Origin: Eremophila alpestris peregrina
Taxonomy: Eukaryota > Chordata > Aves > Passeriformes > Alaudidae
DNA: 64,000 nt
Assembly (NCBI GenBank): GCA_009792885.1
Contig: WMCF01000007.1
Coordinates: 7,591,267-7,655,266 of the forward strand
Direction of reading: 5' to 3'
The notes under the pieces were generated by a model, which worked only from the letters and a program-made list of their open reading frames with translations, did no database searches and was not told the origin of the DNA. Positions 25,348 to 36,212 of the stretch are shown one piece after another (the first letter of the stretch is position 1; the number at the start of each line of letters is the position of its first letter). A program made the position numbers and the translations under genes.

Positions 25348-27012
25348 GTAGTGGCCATTTAAAAATGCTTCTGCTTATGAAACATGCATGACGTTAGGGA
25401 AGCAAGTGACATCTCAGTAAGCCTGCAGTGTGAACACACATCTTGTTTGACTCCAGATGTACTAAAAGAGATCCCAACACATGCCAACATTAAAATCCAG
25501 AGTGGGGAGTGGGAATTTTGGAGATTAGACGAAAATAAAAAGTTTGTAGAAAGATATTAGCACTGTTGTAAGGGTAGTCTGTGCAGTCTGTTTTCTTCAG
25601 CATCTCTTCAGTATACAAAGACATGTAATTGAAGAAGGCACAGGGGAATAACATCTAAATGTTGTATCATAGTGTGAATATGTATCTTCTGGATTTTTGA
25701 GCGTCGTTTTTCTCAGTTCAGTTCTTTGCTTTCTTTGGTTCCTTGTCTGTTTTTCCAATCCTGTGGGAAGGTGTACAGTAGAACACATTTCTCCTTTTAA
25801 TTTTTGACTTTCCTTCAGTAATACCTTCAAGAATTGAGCAGTTCACCCTAAAAGTATTGGGTTTTTGTGCTCACATAAATACAAATGCTGCCCTGTAGTT
25901 GCATAGCTTTTAACTTCTAATATCACTGCATTCGCTATTTTTTCTCTCTGTTCTTTGAATGAATTTACAAGATCCTTGTTTCTTTTAACATCTGTGCTTA
26001 GATTATTATACTAATCTTGAAATTCTCATCTGATTTCCAAAGTGATACCCTACAATTACTAAAATTTTTCAGCTTCCCTAAGTATCTTCTAGTAGTTGGT
26101 ACTCCTTGCCAAAAGACCATTAAATAGTGGATATCCTGAACTTCATAAAGTGTGCTTGAAGGACTTTTCTCATGCAAAATGCTTAAGTAAGTAATTGCCA
26201 GCTGCGATCTGGAATTCATAATGATTTTTTTTAATGTCTTTTATGAAGTATAAAAATGTTTGGTAAGCATATCTCTAGAAAATATTACTTAATGGACATT
26301 AACGATGGTGTTAACGATGTTTACTGTTTTCCTGTTCTTTGAAAAGACAAATTTATCTTAATTTTGAAAAGATCTAAAATTTTATTAATATTTATATATT
26401 GAACAGGATCAACTTTTAAATTTTTTTTGCTTTTTTTTGCTTAATAAAATAAATATTTTTAAAGAGATGTATCACTTTTTGGTTTTTTGTGTGAAAACTA
26501 CAAGTTATTATTTCTTGAAGGACAGTATTCTATGAATAAACCTAGATAAAGATGGAAATATTTAAAAAACAGCTAATGCTTCTTTCTTCTCCTTTCCTGT
26601 AGCTCAGCTTTCTCAATAGACAGACAGAATTTTTGTTCTGCATTTGTTTCATTTGTCTGATAGATATCTGTGAAAGTTTGACCTGTGCAGGCATCTTCAA
26701 ATTGGGAATATTTTGTAATTCACTCCTACCCTTATGTTCAAGTGTTTCTTTGTCCACTCTTAGAAACATGTAGATGCCAAATAATCTGGGGAGAGGAGAG
26801 TAGCTGGTATGGTATTTATCTCCTTGCTGGGTAATATCAAGACTACAAGATATGAGTTCAATATAACAAAAGGCAAATTAATGCATGCATTAGGCTGGTG
26901 TTAGGCTACTATCTCCAGTGACAGGAATAACAACTTTTTCAATTTAAACATACTGTTTTGATGAGTTCCAGTTATCTCTGTGCTTTTTCCTCTTTTATTT
27001 TTTTTTTCCTAG

Positions 27013-27065
27013 ATGCAGAATATTTCCAATTTATTCCACCTTATGAATTTTATTTCTCAACCCCT
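27013..27065 (+). other. Possible 53-bp internal exon (weak candidate)
   Basis: A T-rich tract ending CCTAG (27012) precedes this segment, and GTAAGG follows at 27066, so it has acceptor-like and donor-like borders. One frame, starting with two leading bases, is open for all 17 codons and reads AEYFQFIPPYEFYFSTP. Another frame starts with ATG but runs into a stop across the donor. Length 53 is not a multiple of three. I recognise no protein. Splice-like pairs around short open segments are expected by chance in T-rich DNA, so this is only a lead. Confidence 0.1.
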
Positions 27066-28964
27066 GTAAGGTTATGACTAATTTTCCCTTTTCCCTTTTT
27101 CCTTTGCTAGTGCTTTGCAATTTTCTCTCATTAATCCCTTACAATCTTAGCTAATACTATTGTACATGACATTTATTTTTCCTTGGAAAACATAAACAGA
27201 ACTGCTGATTTTAAAATGACTGGGAAAAAAAAAGGCAAAAATTGCATACAATTTAAATTTGTCTTTGACATTTAAAAAATTCTGTATATTTTTTCACATT
27301 TTTCATATTCCCAACCAACATGGATGTGACTTATTGAACATTTTTGTTGCATACAACAATTAAGTGAAGAAGACTTCAGTTCTTATTAACCAGAAAAATT
27401 TATTTGTATTTGCCTTAAAGCAAACATTAGGAACATGCTGTTAGCCATTAGGATTTCTAAAACCTATATATCTGTATTGAATTTAATTTTTGCAAAGCAG
27501 ATGTTCATATTAAACAATGTGGGGCTGACTTGGAAACCATTAATATTGTGAAACAGCAGATCAGTCTATTTGCTCCTCCTGTGCTTGTCCTGAATTCAAC
27601 ATCCTGTGCTGTTTTGTGAAGGAGTAAACAAGGGAAAATTGACGGTTTATTGAGTCTTCTGAATTTTCCAGAGGAGGTTTCAACTTCCTTTATTTACAGA
27701 TGCTTTTTCCCTTGCACAGTTTATGCGTATGAAAACCATTCAGCAAACAGAGACCTGCTTATATAGAAATTGAGTTTTAATAATACGCTTGGCAGAAGGG
27801 CCCCCTACACAAATCCCATTATAAGATAGGAGCAATAGCTATTTTTACAAGTTCAAATTATGTGAGCTAGGAAACGTACATATAAACCAACTTAGTGATT
27901 TCACCATGTGTACAGAGCTTGTCAACTGCTTATTATCAAATTCCACAACTGACAGCATATGTTACTTACCTCTTTTTTAAGTCAAGCAAAACAACAGCAA
28001 GATTTTGACCCTTACCACAGAGAAATAAATACTAACTTCTGAAGGATGGACATAATCAAAGCACACTGTTATATTGAGGTCATCCATGAGCTGCCTGGCT
28101 TGGTCACATTGCCCTGTGCAAGGCAGTGTCTTGCTTCCTCTTCATTTTTTTCATCTGATGAATGGTCCTCACGATGTGTTGGTTTTAGCTTGCTCTGCAT
28201 ATCCACTCATTTCTTTCTAGAACATTAAGCAGCTTGTGGCAAAAGGATGTTTTTTATATTGTTCTGGGAGTCCTAAGTGTTTTGGCTACTCTTTCTCATT
28301 CCATGTAGCAGAATAAGCCCCTTTAGTGCAACACCTTTAACCTCACTTTCCTTTTTGTCTTGACAGGTCACGAGCTGAAGATTTAGAAGACATCCATTGA
28401 TAAACCTCTTTTAACTGAGAGCTTAAAGAGTTTGCCTTTATTTAGTACTATGCTAGACCATTTAGGAATGGCCACATGGTATAGCATGAAGGTGTGAAGG
28501 TAGGAATGCCATCACAAAAGTCTTCTGGAGAAGCTCAGTGTGTTTTGGGGAACCAGTATGAGAGGAAGCGTGAGTACAGGCTGGTGACTAGGGAAAATGT
28601 GACCTAGACACTGTCCTCAAAACTCTTTCTGTGTTTTCCTGCAATAACTGTGAATGTATGAATAAGTGTTAATCCTCAGAGAAGTCAACTGCACACTCAT
28701 GTGAAAACCTTGATCCTCAGCTTGTTCACAAATTGTCCAGTATTCTCTTACAGACTTTGATAATTGATGATGTATAGGACAGTATATTCCAAAAAGTTTT
28801 AACCTTGCTTGTGATAGTTTCTTTGATGCTAATTCTGCAGAGAAAAATCCTGATCTGAAGGCTATTCTTGTGTACCCACCTGAGATAGTTTTCTGTCTCT
28901 TAAAGTCTCTGCTGGCTCTGCTATCTTATTAATCTCTTTGCCTTGGGGAAGTAAATGCAATGGC

Positions 28965-28985
28965 TTTTTTTTTTCTTTTTTTTTT
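28965..28985. repeat. Poly-T run
   Basis: This is a T run with one C, continuing into a C/T-rich tract that ends in TTGCAG at 29008. The tract as a whole resembles a strong splice acceptor. Confidence 0.75.
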
Positions 28986-29214
28986 CCTCCTGTTTCTCTT
29001 CATTGCAGTTTAAACACACTGAATATATTGCTGGTGCTGGTAAAAACTTCCAAGTGCAACCTGGAGATCTAATGTCTGTTGCATAATACAGTACAATGAA
29101 TATGTAAAGTATGTGGCTATTTTTTGATTGTTTATTCCCTTGAGAGAGAACTCCCCTTACTTGTTTTTAAATGAGACACAAGAAAGTAGGATAAGGGCTA
29201 AAATGGAAACATAG

Positions 29215-29310
29215 TACTCATATTTAAAAAAGAAAAGACAACCCTGGGAACTGCTAACCTGTCAGCCTCACCTCTGTGCCTGGAAAGATCATGGAACAGA
29301 TTCTCTATCT
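29215..29310 (+). pseudogene. CR1 LINE reverse transcriptase fragment, decayed
   Basis: In the frame covering about 29240-29308 this reads D-N-P-G-N-C-stop-P-V-S-L-T-S-V-P-G-K-I-M-E-Q-I-L. That corresponds to the conserved block in the CR1 ORF2 reverse transcriptase domain usually seen as GNYRPVSLTSVPGKIMEQIL. The tyrosine position is now cysteine and the arginine codon is now a stop. Upstream, the sequence fits the lysine-rich stretch that precedes this block in CR1, but with much decay; downstream the similarity fades after about 29310. It is a non-functional internal LINE fragment, separate from the 3'-end copies elsewhere in the window. Edges are approximate. Confidence 0.82.
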
Positions 29311-32300
29311 CATGTTTTCCTGTGGGAACAAGGAAATATGACAGATATGCTGAAGACAGAAAAAAGAATTTTCCTCATGTAGGTTCAGGAAATTCGGTAG
29401 TATTGGCTGTGATTAAAAGCTGACATTAAAGGCTCATAGACATTAGCTAAAAATGAGAGAGGATTTTTTATTTTCTGTGCAAGCTGAATTTATTTGTTTT
29501 TAAATAACTCTTAATTCTGAGTACTGTAATATTGTTAAATGCTCTGTTTTAATGATGCATATCCTAATCTTTTTTCCTAAAGTATGGTAACATAAACAAA
29601 CAAACACCAGTGGGAAAATATGCCAGTAAGCATTAATTCTTACACATATAAATGAGGGCAAAAATAAATAATGAATAAGTGCCCCTCTTGTTTCCTGGAG
29701 GACTCTCATTTTGATTGTGCTTTTGGGGGAGGAGTACTCTGGCATAGGTTTGTAAGTGTAACTATTGGACTATGAGCAGAAATCGTAGGTAAGGGGATTG
29801 CCTGCAGAAATTATTGACTCTTAAGAAAATACTCTCACTTAATCTTAGCCATTATGTTGGAATGTCACAAATAAAGTATTTGTATCCATATGAAAACTTT
29901 GTATGGAGTTAGCTAACTCCATCCCCCTCCTTCATTTTAAATAGGCAACTAAATATCTAAATAATGTACTTTCTTGCCTGTAATCTCTTTTTTTTTAAAA
30001 AAATAAGGAAGCTGACATACACAGAAGTGCACCAATGATTATTTTTTTTAGAAATGAACTATTGTTTAATAATTTTGGCTTTGACTTAATACCAAGCTAA
30101 CTGTTTCCCATTACTTCGGGCCTTTTGAATTATTTTTTTATGAAGTACAATCTGGTGATGAATTGGAACCTCTGAGCTGATCTAATCTCTCGATGAGCAA
30201 AAATCCTGCAACACTGCCTACATTTGCATCAGTCAAGAACACTGATGTTTCTTGATGGCAGTGGTGGAAATGTGTCACAAGTCCTAATTAAAAAGTAGGT
30301 CAAATGAATAGTTGTTCTTTCCTGTGTGTTGCACAGGTTAATTCTCTAGTAACTAACTTCCCTGATGTAACACAAGCAGTAACCTCAACCTGTACTTCCA
30401 TTTTCACTAAATAAGAAAATGCCCTGTATTGGCGCTTCAATTTGTGGCTTGAAAATGTAAAATCAAAATTAGAAAAAGATGTAATCCATAAGTAATTTGG
30501 TAACACTAGTTTTAAATTGCAGTTCCTCTTGATAGTGAAGTCAAGCTTCCATCAGTCCTAATCCACTTAAAAAAGCATTAGTGCTAAATTTGAACAGTCT
30601 ATGTTGCTACAAAGGAAACTTGAATTTTTAGCAAAAGTATCTTTGAGCAGATGTCAAGAAATACTGTCAGTTGTCAAGTAGAATTATTTTATTGCACACC
30701 CCTAAGTTGTCCTTTTGATTTAATTATGTAGTGTGTGTTCGGCTTTTTAACAAAGCCATGAGCAGTTGCATAATGGATAGCATTCTTGCAGGACCAGTTT
30801 TATGATTGATGTAAAATGACACAAACTGCAGAAAATCTTTGAGAACCCAATAAGCAAATATTTGGGATCCTAGCATGATGTGTGCATGTGAATAAACATT
30901 TGTGAGTGCATTCTTTTAAATGTAAGCTAGAATTTGGAGAAAATCCAGAAATGTTTTAACTTATTTGTTCTTTTGTTTATCTGATGAAAGTCTGTGACAT
31001 TTGTATATAGTTACTTGTTGGATAACCTAAAATAAAAGTCATATGCAACTATTAAACCTGAGCACTAAAGAAAAATTGTAAGCATGCTCAAAATACTAGT
31101 GAAACCATGTCTGCCCAAAACAACTGACCTCTCTAGCTGCTTCGTGGATGTTGCTTAGTACTGTTAGAGGAAAAATTCTTTCTTATTTTTTTCAAAGTAA
31201 GTCAGTTAAAGATGTACAGTTGTATTAAGACTTTGATAAATGTAGAGTTATCTTTAAGGCATGTGAAAACTGCTTGTGATGCAGCTGGATAAGTTTATGA
31301 GGATCCTGGAGAATGCTGTACGACAATTTTTTAATTATTATTATTTATATTATTCTCTTGGCCCTAAGTAATGGATTATGCATAGAAAATGTACTGGTGC
31401 TGCAACAAAAAATAGATCAGCCAAGAGAACACCCTTTGCCTGAGGTATCTTTCGAACTGTGAATGGGAAGCTGGATGATGAATTGGATAGTCTGCTTCAA
31501 GGGACAGATATATAGTGTCTGAATATGAAAAAGCACAAGTGCATGAAAGCATGCCACAACCATATGTACTGCAGGCTGCTCTCAGTGATAAAACAGTTTA
31601 CTGTCACCTTTTCTACCAATGAAGTATGTCGATTTAGGGTCTGATGTTCTGCCTTATTTATTGGAGTCTGCATACATCTGTGTACAGTATAACATTTTCT
31701 AGTGCCTATTGCTAAAGAATAAAGCCCCAAAATTAATTTTTGTCTATATTAAAAAGTAAACCTGCTTCTTTCAGGTCATTTCCCCCCAGAAACTGCAGTA
31801 TTATTTTGATGCTTGTCTCTTTTAGTTATTTCTGAAATGCACAAAACGTTTGATCTATTCTAACCTTAGTTAACTTGCAGTTGGAGGACTGAAGAGTTTC
31901 ATTAGCATAACCATTTAATGGAGACAGAATTTAATATTCCTCAGAAAACAATAGAATTATATTAGGGTAAGGTTCAAAACTCAAAGACTGTTTTTGGCTC
32001 CTGTTTTAGGGACAAAGTCTAAGCTGACTTTTCTACATCTGCTTTCTGACCTGGATTGAGGTAAAAGAAAGTTATGATAGATAATAACTGGTCTTCTAAC
32101 ATATCAGTTTATAACACCCCAGAACAAGATTCATGAGATGAGAAGGACAAAGTGTGATTTTAAGAACATAGTAGACCTTGGCATTGTATAAACCATACTT
32201 CTGCCAATAATGTTCAGCTTTCCTCACAGTACCTTGATTTAACTTTCCACTCTCCTGCTTATTTGAGGATTATTTAATAATCTTTATGTAATTTTTCTTT

Positions 32301-34984
32301 TTTCATCTCTGTTTTGATTTTTATTTCTTCCTTTTTCTCAGGGGATTAAAATGTGTGGATATTGAAACATGCTCTATGCTCATTATTTTGTGTGCTTCCC
32401 TCCTGTGTCCTGCCCCTTTTGCCACACTCTGCTCTGTCATTTCATCAGTTTAGACTGAACTCTCTGAGAGCAGAAAGATGGAATAAGAAGGCTTGTTTTT
32501 GCCTGCTGTGTAGAAATTCCATTGAAATCAGCCTAAACTACAGCAGATGATGACTGCAAATCAGGTGTTAGAAGAGTATCTTTAAATTTAGGCTAAAAAA
32601 CCAGAGGGAAAGAGGAGGACCTTTTTTCTCATCTTGGAAATGCTTAGCACTGTACTTTGTCAGGCCTAAATCTCTAGAAGGTTTGAATGCTCTTAATGCC
32701 CTTTAAAAGGATAGTTTGGAGAAGATAGTGATCTTTTTCATTCGCATTTCTAAAAGTTCAGTGGTCAGGATATTTGCCTAGAGTAAAGGCAAAAATCCAA
32801 ATCTCTTCTGTGAGTTGGGCATAGTCTGCTAAAAGACTGCACTCATGGCCACCACAATTTTTGTAACTCTTGTGATTATTGGGGGAATGTTTAAATTCCA
32901 ATATACAGCCAAAGGCACTCTAAACTATTTTTTCTGCTGTTCTGTATAACCACCTCTGTGTTTACTGCAGCTATTGAAGTTGGAAGGCAGAAGGGTGTTG
33001 CAGGGCATTGTTCCCTTTCAGACATGGGCCAAATCAATACCAGGATTTCACAATCTTGGTTGATCTGAATGTGGTGAATGACCATGGACATTATTTAATC
33101 TTAAAGACAGACATCCTTAGAAATACCCAGATACGTATTAGAATGAAAGGGTCCATAAGACATTGGCTGGAGGAATCACCATAAAATTTAGAATTATTAA
33201 TTATTTTTGATCAAAGTAAGTATGTTTGTGTTACACATAGCAATTGACAGTTTTGAGTGATTATAAAATAGAGATGATTCATCATCTGAACTGTGTAAGA
33301 GAACTGGCCACAACATTGATGAGTTTTAGGTGTACTGAGAACGCCAAGCTTTACCAAAGAAAAAGAAAATGCATAATGGTATGTGAATTCAAAAGTACCA
33401 GATAGGTAAGTGCAGTGTTCTGCTATGAATGTTCAATATATTTTCAGGAAACAAACTGTGAGCTGTCTATGTGAAAACCATTTGACAGTTTGGAGTAATA
33501 GAGCATTGCCTGATGAATTCCTTGTTTGCTCACTGAAAGGTTTGTATATTTCCTTTTGAATAGTTCATGAAAGAATGAAAGACAAATTTGCTTATATATT
33601 TATAGGAGGGAATAGCTGTAGATTCAACTACCTAGATCATGTACACTGAGAAATACCAAAAAATCTTGCCTTGAAATCCCTGTAAACTGACAGTGTTTGG
33701 AAATATTAATGTGTTCAGTAACCATAAGATGTATGTAAGGATTCTGAATGCAAGATGACATTACTTGTGAAAGAGCAAAGACCAGTCAAGTACTGTCTTG
33801 TAACCAGTGGCAGCATTGAAGCAATTAAAGACCTTTCAGACAGCAATTAATTGTATTAATGAGCATAGCCTTAAAGGACAGCGTTTGTATTTGGAGATAG
33901 CTGAATGCATGATGATGATAGTTGTGAATGGTATGCTTAGAAAATGTCTGTAAATGTACTGAATATCTGTAGTGAATAGTGCTCTTTCTGTGACTCACAT
34001 GTGCTTGTCTCTTGGTCTGAACCCCCAAAACTCTGATACCAGAACAGATCTTTTGCAGGCTTCTACTGAAAATCCATATTCATGTCTTACTCCTTCTTCT
34101 TTCAGTGGATACCTGCTGTGTTCCATCAGTAGGATCAACTGTTTTTCTTCATGCTTTAATGATCCATGTGCTCTTCCATATAAGTAAAAATAAATAATTA
34201 AAGACAATTTTCTTCTGGAGCTGTGACTGGAAATATCAGTCTGCTAATATCTCATTTATGCCTGCAAGTAAGTATCTTTTAATTAAATAAATGAAAGTGA
34301 GTTAGTGAACTCTGTAGTATGTTACTGACTCATCTACTTGTATGGATTTTTATTTAGAAATATTTTTTAAAATTGGTGCTATTTAAGTATATAAATCAGA
34401 TCCATAGCTCTATATTGATACAAATGAAGTAAACAAAGTTCTGGGGTTTGTTTATTTCTATACTGAATTTAGAATTTTAGTGCATTTGAGAAAATTCATA
34501 TTAGTATTCATGGAAATGGCCTTACAATGATTACCACTTTTCTCTGCAGAGAGAAAGAAAATGTTGCTTCATTTCCTGTATGACAAGAAGGTCAGAATAT
34601 AACTATCTAAAAAACATCTTCCATGATTACAACAAAGCTGTCTTTTCTAAAGAAAATCTGTAATTTCTGTTGGCATATCTTCCTAAAGTGTGAAAGTAAT
34701 TAATTTGAACCAAAGACTCCCATTGTGGGACATATTTTTCTCAGCATCTTAAAAACAGATAAATAAAAAATTGAAAAAAAGCTCAAAAAAATCTGCAGGT
34801 TTTGATTAGATCTTTAGCATGCATTTTTTTTTAAACTCTATCCCCAGGTATGGTTTGTTTGCAGCTATTTTTCTTTATTCTTTCCTCTTCATTGATTCAA
34901 ATGGTCTAGTAGTGTTTTCTTATTAATTTTCTGTGTTCTTTTATAAAAGTACAAAAGAAAAGTTGTAAAACAACATTCAAAATA
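29311..34984. other. AT-rich non-coding DNA, no gene seen
   Basis: There is no recognisable gene or transposon. Open frames are at most 81 codons and are not supported. The only structured item I noted is an imperfect hairpin at 30219-30274. Confidence 0.55.
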
Positions 34985-35018
34985 CACACCTGTAGGATAA
35001 TGGAATACAGGTGACTCA

Positions 35019-35083
35019 CCCCTGACAAGTAACTGCTGTGTAAATTACCCAATGCAGCCTTGCCCCTGATGAGTAACAGCTGT
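35019..35083 (+). repeat. Duplicated 21-bp module in the LTR U3 region
   Basis: CCCCTGACAAGTAACTGCTG at 35019 recurs as CCCCTGATGAGTAACAGCTG at 35063. Counting one more T in each copy, 18 of 21 bases match, with starts 44 bp apart. Each copy is followed by a CCAAT sequence (in TTACCCAATG and ATCCAATAAG). Tandem modules just upstream of the TATA box are typical of retroviral enhancers; that role is inferred. Confidence 0.6.
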
Positions 35084-35085
35084 AT

Positions 35086-35110
35086 CCAATAAGGATGAGT
35101 GAAATAAAAG
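35086..35110 (+). promoter_or_regulatory. CCAAT box and TATA-like box of the LTR promoter
   Basis: CCAAT at 35086-35090 is followed 13 bases later by ATAAAAG at 35104-35110. The spacing is shorter than in many promoters, but the order is right for a U3 core promoter. An AATAAA overlapping the TATA motif (35103-35108) could alternatively be read as a polyadenylation signal. Confidence 0.45.
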
Positions 35111-35229
35111 AGGGGGTTGGCTGGTAAGGGGAGGATCATCATGGAGGAACTACCCTGAGGAGCATGAAGGAGAGAATCATGAAGCAGGATCTTGGGAAGA
35201 GAGAATCACTGCTGCAAGGTCAGTCTGGG

Positions 35230-35400
35230 TCTGCAGTTAGAGCCTGTTGTTGGAATCTGCAGTCACAGTCTAGTGAGGTAAAAGCCTGCGTTCAGAGTCT
35301 GCAAACAGTCATAAACAGAGTCAAAGTTTAGCAGGAAATGACCAGCAGTCAGAGGCTGCAAGGGAAACCTACAGTAAGAGCTTGCTGCAGCCAGAGTTAG
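35230..35400 (+). repeat. Degenerate 26-29 bp tandem repeat inside the LTR
   Basis: Five to six diverged copies of a motif close to CTGCAGTCAGAGTCTG start near 35231, 35257, 35286, 35343, 35369 and 35385. A further weak copy may lie near 35311. Most intervals are 26-29 bp. The copies are too diverged to be a recent expansion and appear to be part of the LTR's ancestral structure. Confidence 0.5.
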
Positions 35401-36188
35401 TGAATAGCTGGGGTTATATGACTAAGCTGTGAAGAGGACTAAACCAGGACCATTTTCATGCTGGGTACCAAGAAGTCTGTGCCTCAGCTCATTCTTACCC
35501 TCTAACAAGAGGGCTGCTGCAACACACACGCACATTAGCATTTAAAGTAAATACTAATATGTATTTTTGTTTCCTAGAGCTTATAATTCTTTCAGTTAGT
35601 GCTAAAAATCCCTTTTCTTCCCAAATACTACAAATCTAGTAACTCTTTGACCTTCTTAACTTCTTTTTGCTGGCTAATGGTTCATGTTTGGAGTGGAAGC
35701 TTTTGTTTACCATCTCTGAGTAGGATTCTGTTCTGTATTTTGTGGCTATCTGCAGGCTCCATCTGTTTTCTATACCAGAAATCAGACAATTTCACTATTT
35801 CTTGCCATTCTTAGACTGCCTGTCTCTTTCTGGCCTCCTATTGTACCTTTACCCACAAATATTGAGGAGTACTCATTCGCTCATGTTCCTTGCCTTCAAG
35901 ATTGTCTATTAAAAAAGTTAGCAAAAGCTTGGTAGTATGTATAATACAAGCTTTCTAGCATGGGAACTGATTTCAAGTATGTGGATTGCAAATTTGAGCT
36001 GCACTAAATCAGCTACTCACCATGTTTTGCTTTTGGTGAAAATTTTTGAAGCGCCTTTATTTGTTTTTACTCTGTTTTGCCTTGTTACTGTTGTAACAAA
36101 AAGAATCCAACACTACTACTAAATGATGCTGGAAATATTCACAATTTTTGCTATCTGTCTGATTGTGCTTATCTTTCTAATTTGCCTC

Positions 36189-36212
36189 TTTTTTTTTTCT
36201 TTTTTTTTTTTT
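36189..36212. repeat. Poly-T run
   Basis: This is about 24 bases of T with a single C interruption. No associated retroposon body is seen. Confidence 0.8.

Larger units (their letters stand above)
20187..29214. other. AT-rich non-coding DNA, no gene supported
   Basis: No gene family is recognisable. A somewhat GC-richer patch lies at about 21890-22240 and has overlapping open frames on both strands (103 codons on -, 63 on +), none similar to a known protein. Long poly-T runs occur at 25317-25347 and 28965-28985. A perfect small hairpin lies at 22909-22926. Two splice-acceptor-like pyrimidine tracts (before 27013 and before 29009) are followed by short open segments, described separately as weak candidates. 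Confidence 0.5.
34985..35530 (+). mobile_element. Solo LTR of an avian endogenous retrovirus
   Basis: The LTR is best placed at 34991-35524 (534 bp), starting TGTAGGATAATGG and ending GCTGCTGCAACA. Flanks CACACC (34985-34990) and CACACG (35525-35530) match at 5 of 6 bases. Because the flank is a CA-type repeat, the exact boundary and duplication length are uncertain by a few bases. The start resembles passerine LTRs as I remember them; ERVL or a related class is possible but not established. Features in order: two copies of a CCCCTGA--AGTAAC-GCTGT module (35019 and 35063), a CCAAT box (35086-35090), an ATAAAAG TATA-like box (35104-35110), then a long transcribed-type region with a degenerate CTGCAGTCAGAG repeat (35230-35400). 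No internal viral genes or partner LTR are adjacent. Confidence 0.78.

Noticed and set aside
31470..31550. Possible C/D-box snoRNA (GATGATGA near 31473 and a later CTGA)
   Set aside because: The sequences outside the two boxes do not pair into a terminal stem, so the boxes alone are not convincing.
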